From: Alphaproteobacteria bacterium
Lineage (GTDB): Bacteria; Pseudomonadota; Alphaproteobacteria; Micropepsales; Micropepsaceae
Reading direction: 5' to 3'
Length of the DNA: 64,000 bases
NCBI GenBank assembly: GCA_019241645.1
Contig: JAFAWQ010000003.1
Coordinates: forward strand, 124,001 to 188,000
Position numbers and translations under genes: made by a program. Of this stretch, positions 9,167 through 15,922 are shown one piece after another (position 1 is the stretch's first letter; every line of letters starts with the position of its first letter). The notes under the pieces were generated by a model. The model was not told the DNA's origin. It worked only from the letters and a program-made list of their open reading frames with translations, and searched no databases.

Positions 9167-9571
9167 TTAACTCTTACACGGAAACGAGTTCGCCAAAGTG
9201 GCGGCCATTGTCGGCCCCGCGGCTGCGTTCATCAACTCAGGATGCGTCCTCAACACTCGCAGGAATAACCCGCGCGCTTCATAAGGGGTGAGGTAGCGCG
9301 TTAAACAGATGAAGCCCTTCTTCTCCCGCCCCTTGCCACCGACAACGCCATCAACAAACCCTACAACATACAGTTCGCAGGATCTGCGCTCGGCCGAGCC
9401 TTCCTTCGCCGAACACAGATCATAGACCGTCCGGGCCTTTGGTCTCTGGAACATCGCCATCGCTTTGACGAACATTGCCTCGACCGCCGCGCTCTCGGAC
9501 GCCGCCATCGACGGCGCTGTTGCGACAGCGAGAACCAAAAGTAAGCTGGAAAACAATCGACCTCGACGCAT
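9167..9571 (-). CDS. exported protein with Rap1a/Tai-type immunity-like domain
   Basis: From the ATG at 9571 this is 134 residues with a clear Sec signal peptide (MRRGRLFSSLLLVLAVATAP, cleavage near residue 23). An upstream TTG at 9589 would spoil the signal peptide. The mature part has the Cys spacing and motifs of the Rap1a/Tai fold: a DLC, a second Cys before YVVGFVDGVV, a CLTRYLTPYEA motif, a HPE, and a final FPC. In Serratia and relatives, members neutralise periplasmic type VI effectors, but many homologues stand alone with unknown roles. Here it lies inside prophage DNA with no toxin beside it. It may act in superinfection exclusion or be lysogenic cargo; both are inference. Confidence 0.7.
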   Translation of the reverse strand: MRRGRLFSSLLLVLAVATAPSMAASESAAVEAMFVKAMAMFQRPKARTVYDLCSAKEGSAERRSCELYVVGFVDGVVGGKGREKKGFICLTRYLTPYEARGLFLRVLRTHPELMNAAAGPTMAATLANSFPCKS

Positions 9572-9962
9572 CTTCCCCGCACTCCCCAATCCACAGGGGG
9601 TTGATAGCCGTCAGCATAGTCGAGGGTAAATGTGAGCTTCGCTTTGGGGGACGCTGGGGACGCAAACGGTGTGATTTGTAGAAAGTCCCCCTATGAGTCG
9701 TTCATAGAGAGAAGTTCTGGGAAATACGGAATTTCCGTCCCCATCGTCCCCCAGCAAAAACTCTGCAATAATCCGGGGAAACCCCGAATAAATCCAAAAA
9801 AGCGCACATAAGGCTCGGAAAAAAATTTGAAAACTCCCGAATACCGGGCTCAGCGCCCCTCCCGGTCGCCCGAACGCCGGCGGAAGGACCCGCAGCGACC
9901 GTTGTCAGCCGTTACTGGACAACTAGAAAGCCTTTAACTCGGTCTCTTAAGGCAGGAAGCTC
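9572..9962. promoter_or_regulatory. phage control region between divergent genes; hairpin-rich
   Basis: These 391 bases contain no convincing gene. They separate the minus-strand Rap1a-like gene from the plus-strand AlpA gene, so both promoters should lie here. Visible symmetry includes ACGGAA-T-TTCCGT at 9726-9738, CGGGG-AAA-CCCCG at 9774-9786 and ACCGGG...CCCGGT at 9843-9866. The motif GGGGGAC occurs at 9646-9652 and inverted at 9685-9691 and 9746-9752. The stretch 9785-9840 is A-rich. This could be operator DNA, a replication origin, or both. Confidence 0.45.
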
Positions 9963-10160
9963 ATGTCCGAATCGGCAACCCGATTGCTTCGTCTTCCGGA
10001 AGTATTGAAGCGCACCGGTTTAGGCAAAACCGCAACGTATGCGCTGATGAAAGACGGCACCTTCCCAAAGCCTGTCTCACTTACTGACACTCGCGTCGCC
10101 TGGGTTGAGTCTGAAATAGAAGAATGGCTGCAGCAAAAAATTCGCGATCGGGGCTTGTAA
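9963..10160 (+). CDS. AlpA-family phage transcriptional regulator
   Basis: This 65-residue protein is a typical AlpA: an LRLPEVLKRTGLGKTATYALM helix-turn-helix, then FPKPVSL, a W-V-E-S-E-I-E-E-W segment and a short basic tail. AlpA proteins are winged-helix regulators or excisionases, best known for activating the P4-like integrase/excision genes. No integrase is visible in this window. GGCAGGA lies a few bases before the ATG. A perfect inverted repeat follows the stop and may be its own operator or that of the next gene. Confidence 0.9.
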   Translation: MSESATRLLRLPEVLKRTGLGKTATYALMKDGTFPKPVSLTDTRVAWVESEIEEWLQQKIRDRGL

Positions 10161-10167
10161 TCTGAAT

Positions 10168-10195
10168 CTGGTGTTCCTATACTTAGGAACACCAG
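10168..10195. repeat. perfect 12-bp inverted repeat after alpA
   Basis: CTGGTGTTCCTA (10168-10179) is followed after TACT by its exact complement TAGGAACACCAG (10184-10195). No T-run follows, so it is not a standard terminator. It sits 43 bases before the next gene, as an operator would. The core GGTGTTCC/GGAACACC recurs in a second inverted pair at 10904-10942. Confidence 0.6.
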
Positions 10196-10238
10196 GCCGG
10201 AAATCGTTCCGCCTATGAGAGCAACGGAGACGCCTACA

Positions 10239-10493
10239 ATGAACACGCAGACTCGCAAATCCATGCGCAAATCAGCGCCGGCTAACATCGCCAGCAATTC
10301 CTGGTCCGCTCAAAACGCGGAAGGTCATAAGAGGGCGGATGCGGTGCTAAGCACAATGCTTGAAGGCGCGCCGGCACTAATTCTCGAACGCACGATTGCG
10401 CGCTTGCTTGAAGACAACACGCCGCTCGGTGTGATGATCGGCTTCTATCAGCGCATTGGCGAAGCTGCGAAGCGCGGCGCCTATCTCCAGTGA
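10239..10493 (+). CDS. small phage-region protein, unknown function
   Basis: This is 84 residues from the ATG at 10239, chosen because GGAGA lies about nine bases upstream; an in-frame ATG at 10215 has no such site. The first 30 residues are basic and Ser/Asn-rich. The rest is helical and mildly hydrophobic (LILERTIARLLEDNTPLGVMIGFYQRIGEAAKR). I recognise no family. The stop overlaps the GTG start of the next gene, so the two are coupled. Confidence 0.6.
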   Translation: MNTQTRKSMRKSAPANIASNSWSAQNAEGHKRADAVLSTMLEGAPALILERTIARLLEDNTPLGVMIGFYQRIGEAAKRGAYLQ

Positions 10494-10711
10494 AGCGCAA
10501 CATCGAGACATTACGAAGCGTCGGAGAGGCCCTTTATGGGCCTCTTTGGCAAACGCCTATGGCGCGCGCATTGCAGGTCGCAGATCGGACCGTGCGCTAT
10601 TGGGCGGCCGGAGATCGGGAGATCCCGGACGGAATCTGGGCGGACCTCGCCGCGGTATGCCGAACACGCGGCGCCGAACTGGCGAAATGGGCTAAGAAGC
10701 TTGAAGACTAA
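10490..10711 (+). CDS. small putative HTH protein (GTG start)
   Basis: This 73-residue protein starts at a GTG overlapping the preceding stop (GTGA). Residues about 22-45 (TPMARALQVADRTVRYWAAGD) fit a helix-turn-helix of the Cro/CI type, with RTVRYW as the recognition helix. Short proteins of this kind, containing an RTVRRW-like motif, are common in alphaproteobacterial prophages. Two other frames through the same bases are open but have shadow-like composition. A strong terminator follows 31 bases after the stop. Confidence 0.65.
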   Translation: MKRNIETLRSVGEALYGPLWQTPMARALQVADRTVRYWAAGDREIPDGIWADLAAVCRTRGAELAKWAKKLED

Positions 10712-10742
10712 GAGCGGCTAATCCAATTTGGTTCGAACTAAC

Positions 10743-10764
10743 CCCGCCTCGCGGGCGGGTTTTT
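10743..10764 (+). terminator. rho-independent terminator after alpA operon
   Basis: The stem CCCGCC (10743-10748) and GGCGGG (10754-10759), with loop TCGCG, is followed by five T. It ends the plus-strand unit of alpA and two small genes. Confidence 0.85.
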
Positions 10765-10903
10765 CTTGTCCTCCGCCGTTTTCGTCGCGGCCGAAATCGA
10801 GTCGGCCGCCTGAACTCCCGATCCATTTCCCCGGGCGGGAATCACGTCGGCCGGCCATCTGCCCAATCAAGACCAAAATGTTCACCGCGCCCCTCAGTCT
10901 GCT

Positions 10904-10942
10904 TGGGAACACCCGCGCCGGAATGGGGCGTGGGTGTTCCCA
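10904..10942. repeat. 11-bp inverted repeat with GGAACACC core
   Basis: TGGGAACACCC (10904-10914) pairs with GGGTGTTCCCA (10932-10942) across 17 bases. It lies just downstream of the minus-strand gene that stops at 10954, so it could end that transcript, but there is no T-run on either side. It shares its eight-base core with the repeat at 10168-10195. Confidence 0.55.
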
Positions 10943-10953
10943 TGTGAGCCGCC

Positions 10954-11598
10954 TTACTGCGTGTGAGAGAGGTCCTTGCCTTGTGACGACTTGATCATCT
11001 TGGCGCCAACTGCAGCCGTACAGGCAGCAGCTTTGCTCTTGTAGTTGTCCAAAGAAGCATTGCCATACGTTCCAAGGCCGCCACCCGTGCCGACGCTTGC
11101 GCCATAGTCGTAGCTGTATTTTTGCGATCCCGCCGCGCTCTTTATTTTCAGCGTGGCAACTGTGCCGCAAACAGACACCGTCATTATGGCGGGGCTTGGT
11201 ACCGGCGAATCGAGGACAAAGAAATAACCGCTCCCGTTGTTACCAGTGTAAAACGCGCCGTTCGTGAAATTTCCAGTGCCATCCTGCGCCTGGAGCTTCA
11301 CAAAGGCATTTGTCCCGCCAGCAATGTCTCCGACAGCGACGGCAGCATATTCCAGGTCTGAGCCGTTGGTGTAAGCCGTGGCGATTACCGTCGAATCACC
11401 ACTGGACTTTTTATGGTAGCCAAGCGAACCAGTGTCCCCCTGAAGCTGATTGTTGTTGATGTAAAGATTTCCATACGGCACGACCCACTTGCTGCCGAGA
11501 GACGCTCGGTCAAAGTCATCCTTGGCCGCCATGGCGCCGCTCGCGCAGAGAGCCGCGCTGGCAAACGCGGCTAAACCGATAGCAAACGTTCTATTCAT
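10954..11598 (-). CDS. exported protein, probable beta-sandwich, unknown function
   Basis: This 214-residue protein has a Sec signal peptide (MNRTFAIGLAAFASAALCAS, cleavage after AMA near residue 24). The mature part starts KDDFDRASLGSKW, the usual opening of concanavalin-like or laminin-G-like beta-sandwich modules (the Asp-Phe-x-Arg...Gly-W pattern). It is Gly/Asn/Ser-rich throughout and has two Cys. Such proteins are secreted or surface-bound and may bind carbohydrate; the ligand is not known. It has no partner gene. It lies between prophage DNA and a defence-like locus, so it may be island cargo. Confidence 0.75.
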   Translation of the reverse strand: MNRTFAIGLAAFASAALCASGAMAAKDDFDRASLGSKWVVPYGNLYINNNQLQGDTGSLGYHKKSSGDSTVIATAYTNGSDLEYAAVAVGDIAGGTNAFVKLQAQDGTGNFTNGAFYTGNNGSGYFFVLDSPVPSPAIMTVSVCGTVATLKIKSAAGSQKYSYDYGASVGTGGGLGTYGNASLDNYKSKAAACTAAVGAKMIKSSQGKDLSHTQ

Positions 11599-11728
11599 TG
11601 CAAAATCCCCTTTGTGGTGTGAGCACTCGACGTGCTTCCCCGCAAGTTAGACTGCAGCGCCGGCCGTGGCCAAGGGGCACGGGCCGGCCGATACCTGCGG
11701 AATCTGGAAAGAAGTAGCGTGCGGCCGG

Positions 11729-12004
11729 TCACGCCGCTTGCCACCAACGCCACTGGTCGCAATACAGCGCAAGCAGCGCGTGTGTTGCACCTGTCAGTTC
11801 CAAGAGCAGCGGTGCGGCCACCAAGAAGGCCATAACGGCATCGCCCGCGGACACTGCGGCGAGCAGGCGAATGATGTCCAAGAAGATACGCTCTCCCGAT
11901 AGCATCAGGTTGAATCCGCGCCCAGTGTGGACGAACAGGGTAAATGCCGATCGGAATGCACGCGCAGCGGCACGGAAGTCTTTACCAAGTGGGGGTTCAC
12001 ACAT
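11729..12004 (-). CDS. small putative membrane protein, unknown function
   Basis: This is 91 residues from the ATG at 12004, chosen because AGGAAGAAGGAA sits just upstream. The longer frame to 12079 runs through a repeat element. The N-terminal half is basic, and residues about 48-80 form one long or two short hydrophobic helices (DAVMAFLVAAPLLLELTG). It is a lone gene with no recognised family. The upstream repeat copy (12021-12076) overlaps its leader. Confidence 0.45.
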   Translation of the reverse strand: MCEPPLGKDFRAAARAFRSAFTLFVHTGRGFNLMLSGERIFLDIIRLLAAVSAGDAVMAFLVAAPLLLELTGATHALLALYCDQWRWWQAA

Positions 12005-12020
12005 CTTTTCCTTCTTCCTG

Positions 12021-12356
12021 TGGCTGCCGGGTCTGCCGACCAGAGCTTCCCGGCGTGCCACTTGGGCGACCCGCGACAATCTTGGGTCCTCGCGGACTGT
12101 GATTGCAGCCGTATGTGAAGGTACTGTGACAGTCGCCTTTCAGTTTTGTGACGATGGGCAGAGTTAAAAAAATGCTCCGGAGAATTTCCTCACAGGTGAA
12201 ATTTTTTTCCTTGGAATCCCGCGGGTTTCGGCTGCCATGCTGTTGACTAGCTCTCAGATTTTTTGCATTCGCCCCGGGATTTTGAGAAAAACCGAATCCT
12301 TGGCCGTCGGATCTGCCGACCAAAAGCTCTCCGGCTGCCATTGGGCGACCCGTCGA
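12021..12356. repeat. two direct copies of a 56-base structured element
   Basis: Copy 1 (12021-12076) and copy 2 (12301-12356) match at most positions, with a few single-base gaps. Both contain TCTGCCGACCA, then AGCT, and TTGGGCGACCCG. They point the same way, so they are not transposon ends. Copy 1 is followed by CCGCGA...TCGCGG without a T-run; copy 2 is followed by a full terminator. Confidence 0.6.
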
Positions 12357-12393
12357 TTTCGCTAGAAGTCGGCGGGTCTTTTTTTTTTTTTTT
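12296..12393 (+). ncRNA. candidate small RNA (repeat copy 2 plus terminator)
   Basis: Copy 2 of the repeat can fold a hairpin GTCGG-ATCTG-CCGAC (12306-12320), then an unpaired CAAAAGC stretch, then the terminator stem. A weak promoter-like TTGACT lies at 12243. The segment resembles an intergenic small RNA gene: one short hairpin, a linker and a strong intrinsic terminator. It has no reading frame of interest. I cannot match it to a named alphaproteobacterial RNA family. The start is approximate. Confidence 0.4.
12347..12393 (+). terminator. strong intrinsic terminator with 15-T run
   Basis: GACCCGTCGA (12347-12356) pairs with TCGGCGGGTC (12369-12378), with one G-U pair, followed by fifteen T (12379-12393). 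There is no plus-strand protein gene immediately upstream for it to serve, which is why a small RNA is proposed. Confidence 0.85.
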
Positions 12394-12588
12394 CTCCGAT
12401 GCTCATCATCCGGCGCGCACTTATTCGTCTTACCCCGGCCCCCCGAATCAAAGCGCGGGTCCTGCTGCCCCTTAGCCCGTTCCCCTCCACAACGGACCCG
12501 CTAGGGATGTTGATGACAACAGCATAGTCTCCTCCCCTGTTTCGGTGTGCTCCGGCCAAGGTGGCAACCAAGCGGGAGGGGGAATAGG

Positions 12589-13080
12589 ATGGAACAGACT
12601 GTCGAAGGTCGAACAGGGGGGCAGCTCGCGGACAATTCATTTTCGCCCCTCAAGATAGCGGCGGCGCTCGCGGCATTTTTTGGTCTGATCGGCGTCAGCA
12701 TTTACTGGAGTCGAGATCCAGAACCGACCGCAATTGAGAAGCAAGCGGAACAGGAAAGAATAATGCAGGCGGATATTGCGTATCGACTGGCGCAGGAAGA
12801 AGCGCCTTTGATTGCTCGTGCCAAAGCATCTGTTCTTCGAACGCTACGCGATCCCGGTAGCGCAGAATTCGGTCGTGTCAGCGTCAGGTACTGTCGCGAA
12901 CTCGATTGCAAGGAAGGCGAGCCAGCGCATGGAACGCCTATGGTCTGTGGCGGCGTGAATGCGAAAAGCGGATTTGGCGGGTATACAGGTTTCAAGGTTT
13001 TTATCTACGGAAACGGAAAGCTAATCCCGCCAGGCGTCGCAGAAGAACACCCCCTTCTTGCCGCAAAGATTTGTTTATAG
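12589..13080 (+). CDS. membrane-anchored protein, partner of the NACHT gene
   Basis: This is 163 residues from the ATG at 12589, which follows GGGAGGGGG. One transmembrane helix lies at about 22-41 (IAAALAAFFGLIGVSIYW), leaving a short cytosolic tail and a C-terminal domain outside. A charged helix (45-80) leads to a small domain with LRDPGSAEF and CGGVNAKSGFGGYTGF. That pair of motifs marks a widespread family of unknown function that often ends single-pass or exported proteins. Four Cys could form disulfides. It ends 20 bases before the NACHT gene on the same strand, so the two probably form an operon. A sensor or anchoring role is inference. Confidence 0.75.
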   Translation: MEQTVEGRTGGQLADNSFSPLKIAAALAAFFGLIGVSIYWSRDPEPTAIEKQAEQERIMQADIAYRLAQEEAPLIARAKASVLRTLRDPGSAEFGRVSVRYCRELDCKEGEPAHGTPMVCGGVNAKSGFGGYTGFKVFIYGNGKLIPPGVAEEHPLLAAKICL

Positions 13081-13100
13081 GTGGAGGAGGAACATATTGA

Positions 13101-15524
13101 ATGAGCACATTTGACCTTCAAAATCCCGCACCGAAGCCGGGAGACGCTCTGCGCGACGAAGCCGCAAATTTGTTAGCGACGCGATTTGGAACACCCCTCC
13201 GTGAAGCACGAACGATGGGAAAGAAAAGCGATCTATATTTTCAGCGACGGGATTTCGGCAAGACGGTCAAAATCTACGTAGAAGCGAAGGATCATGGCGG
13301 TCCTCTGACGCGCTCAGAGTGTGTGAACGTATGGTCCGACTACTCCGGTATTGTCGTGAAAAACGCTCCCGCTGAACTACTTCTCGTCACTAGGGCGGGC
13401 TTAACGTCCGATGCTCAGGAGTTCGTTCTCAACGAACAGTCCGCAATGCGACATCAGACAATTTGGGAGCTAGAAAATGAAACGCTTGGTCTAACCGAAT
13501 ATGTCCGAACGTTAGCTGAGTTATTCAGTGAAGACGGTTTGGACCACTATTACGTCGAAGGACGCGCCCGCAGAGCCTCCTATTCATCTGACCATCAGTT
13601 GCGTTCTGTCGGTGCTGAAGATGTGGAAATATTCGGTTCGATACTTGCATGGCTTACAAGCGATGATCCGCAGCCCGTTGCCGTCTTAGGTGGATACGGT
13701 GCTGGAAAGAGTAGCTTAGCGAAGCGCTTGGTTAGCCATCTCGCAAAACAGGCCCTGATTGATCCGCTCACTCGTCGGCCCGTCCTGATAAAGCTTGGTG
13801 TGCTCTCTAGGTATTCCAGTTTGGAAGGCTTGCTCGGCGGTATGTTTACATACGAGTTCCCCGTGGATGGCTTTAGTGTCCGGCAGTTTATGATGCTCAA
13901 CAAGAAAGGTCGTCTTGCGGTCGTTCTTGATGGGTTTGATGAGATGAAGCACGCGATGAGTTGGGCAGACTTCCGCTCGCAGATCACGGACCTAAACAAA
14001 CTGACAGAGGGAGCAGCTAAAGTTGTACTTTTAGGTAGGCCAAGCGCGTTTCTCTCCGATGACGAACATATCCATATCCTACGTGGCGTTAAAAGGATGG
14101 GTGACGGCTGGAGACGCTTACCTAATTGGCCAGAATTTCATGAGTACGATCTGCAGGATTTTTCGGCGTCAGAACGGGCCGACTTCGTCAAGAGATATCT
14201 CACATATCGGGCCTCGACTGTCAGTACCACCCAAAAGCTCCCTGAAGCTTGGGTTGAAACGCGTGCTCAAGAGGTCAATCAGCTCGCAACGCGCGGCCAA
14301 GATATTTTTCAAAAGCCCGTTCATGCAAAAATCCTGACGGACCTTGCGTCGGATCCGAAGGTTTCCCTCACAAAGTTTTCGCACAACATCACAAGTTGGC
14401 AACTGTACGAAATGTTCTTCTCCACCCTTGCGGAACGCGAGGTTCAAAAGGAGGCGCGTCGTGACATTGACGAAAATAGCCGCCTCGAATTTTTGAGGGC
14501 GGTCGCATTTTGGATGTGGACCCACAAGTCAGGCGTGACTCACTTTAATGCGTCAGATTTACCAGATGAACTCGTAGCGGCGCTTCCTTCTGGTGGGGCG
14601 GCCGATCTGGAGTCCAAGAAGCGAGAATATTTGTCTGGATCATTTCTGGAACGCAAAGGTGGGGACATTTATTACTTTGCCCATCGCTCATTCGCTGAGT
14701 TCTTGGTGGCCTATAGAATGCTATTGCGTTCTCCCACGGCCGGCGAACAAGGACAGTATTCTGATCTTAGCAAAGACGGCGTCCTCAACTTCTTGCTAGA
14801 GTTCCCGAAACGCGAGAGCCTAGCCAATTGGATTGGAACGTTAGGGGAGGCAAAGGGGCACATTTCTCTGGAATATTTAGCTCTGTTGGCCGACGCGGTA
14901 GGTGGTATCAGCCAGCTACTTTCGCGCTTGCCTGATAATTCCCCTTGGCGCTCTTTGATCGCTCTATTCGGAGAAAAAATTGAATTCAGGGAGGGTCTCG
15001 ACAAAGAAATATTGAGTCGGATGAGCAGCCCGGACAACCAAACTTTTTTTCTCCTGCTTTCGGTTCTGCAAGCCTACCTAGCTGCTCACGATCAAACGGC
15101 TCACAAAAGCATGAGCAAGTATGCTGTAGAACTTGCGGCTGTGCTGCTCAACAGAGTGTTTCACTCAGCGAAAGTCCATGAGCAGTCTGCTCACGCACGT
15201 TTGGACGACACCTACAAGGAGGCTTTGGATCTGGCAGCCGAGGTGCTCCCTGCAGTCAAGCAAGACCACCATGGCAAGCGAATCGTGTTTCGCGGAGGGT
15301 CCTTGTTGCAGAGAAAAGGCGAGAGCATCAAAACCCTTGGCGCGGATGTTGGGCTTCGATCTCGGGCAATTATGAAATTGCCGGTCGAAATACTCGAACT
15401 TTCATTCGATCATGTTCTAGACGCTATGTTGCCTCGTAATTCGGAGAAGGCCACACAGTATTTCCGCAGGGCTAAGAACTTGAAAGGCGCCTTTGTTACT
15501 TCCACTGCGAGAATCGGATCCTAG
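13101..15524 (+). CDS. PD-(D/E)XK-NACHT ATPase, probable anti-phage defence protein
   Basis: In this 807-residue protein, residues 14-120 look like a restriction-endonuclease fold, with Asp44 (SDLYF) and E61-A-K63 (YVEAK) as the D...ExK site. Residues about 190-420 are a NACHT NTPase: Walker A GGYGAGKSS at 197-205, Walker B VVLDGFDEM (Asp277, Asp280, Glu281), and a sensor-like VVLLGRP. Around 527-540 is FAHRSFAEFLVA, the hallmark of the NACHT winged-helix region. The C-terminal 260 residues are helical without clear LRR or TPR repeats. Bacterial NACHT proteins are STAND-type switches that sense phage and trigger an effector; here the nuclease would be the effector. GC looks lower than in the flanking core genes, which fits acquired DNA. 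Confidence 0.85.
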   Translation: MSTFDLQNPAPKPGDALRDEAANLLATRFGTPLREARTMGKKSDLYFQRRDFGKTVKIYVEAKDHGGPLTRSECVNVWSDYSGIVVKNAPAELLLVTRAGLTSDAQEFVLNEQSAMRHQTIWELENETLGLTEYVRTLAELFSEDGLDHYYVEGRARRASYSSDHQLRSVGAEDVEIFGSILAWLTSDDPQPVAVLGGYGAGKSSLAKRLVSHLAKQALIDPLTRRPVLIKLGVLSRYSSLEGLLGGMFTYEFPVDGFSVRQFMMLNKKGRLAVVLDGFDEMKHAMSWADFRSQITDLNKLTEGAAKVVLLGRPSAFLSDDEHIHILRGVKRMGDGWRRLPNWPEFHEYDLQDFSASERADFVKRYLTYRASTVSTTQKLPEAWVETRAQEVNQLATRGQDIFQKPVHAKILTDLASDPKVSLTKFSHNITSWQLYEMFFSTLAEREVQKEARRDIDENSRLEFLRAVAFWMWTHKSGVTHFNASDLPDELVAALPSGGAADLESKKREYLSGSFLERKGGDIYYFAHRSFAEFLVAYRMLLRSPTAGEQGQYSDLSKDGVLNFLLEFPKRESLANWIGTLGEAKGHISLEYLALLADAVGGISQLLSRLPDNSPWRSLIALFGEKIEFREGLDKEILSRMSSPDNQTFFLLLSVLQAYLAAHDQTAHKSMSKYAVELAAVLLNRVFHSAKVHEQSAHARLDDTYKEALDLAAEVLPAVKQDHHGKRIVFRGGSLLQRKGESIKTLGADVGLRSRAIMKLPVEILELSFDHVLDAMLPRNSEKATQYFRRAKNLKGAFVTSTARIGS

Positions 15525-15614
15525 TGCTGGCTCCTTGCAGTACAGGGACCGGGGTAAACCCTTTACGGTAAACGCGAAAGAAACCACCTTGCGTGCGTAC
15601 TTCGTGAGTATTCT

Positions 15615-15638
15615 AAAAAGGGAGCCACACAGAGGCTC
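15615..15638 (-). terminator. intrinsic terminator downstream of tRNA-Arg
   Basis: Read on the minus strand, GAGCC and GGCTC (15622-15638) enclose TCTGTGT and are followed by CCTTTTT (15615-15621). It lies 23 bases past the tRNA 3' end and should end that transcript. It also lies downstream of the NACHT gene, but has no T-run in that direction. Confidence 0.7.
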
Positions 15639-15660
15639 AACCCTAACTATCTGAAATGAA

Positions 15661-15737
15661 TGGCGCACCCGGAAGGATTCGAACCTCCGACCCCCAGATT
15701 CGTAGTCTGGTGCTCTATCCAGCTGAGCTACGGGTGC
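15661..15737 (-). tRNA. tRNA-Arg (anticodon ACG)
   Basis: This is a 77-base cloverleaf. The acceptor stem GCACCCG/CGGGTGC has discriminator G and an encoded CCA. The D arm is GCTC...GAGC. The anticodon stem CCAGA/TCTGG encloses CTACGAA, with anticodon ACG at 15701-15703, and the T arm contains GGTTCGAATCC. ACG is read as ICG after deamination by TadA and decodes CGU/CGC/CGA. tRNA-Arg genes are frequent integration sites, and the 3' end of this one faces the accessory region to the left. Confidence 0.97.
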
Positions 15738-15922
15738 CGCGAAGGCGCGGAACCTAAGGACGCCTTCCCCTCTTGGCAAGTTCCTGCCTGCGGAACCTAT
15801 TGAACGCCTCCAATACACAGCTTGTCCCCCTTAGGCGTCATGGCTATGAATTCCCCTCGTTGGAACTTGGTAAATGATCGGCCTGGTCGCGCGCGGCGGA
15901 CAGCGCCTCGGCGGAGCGAGAC

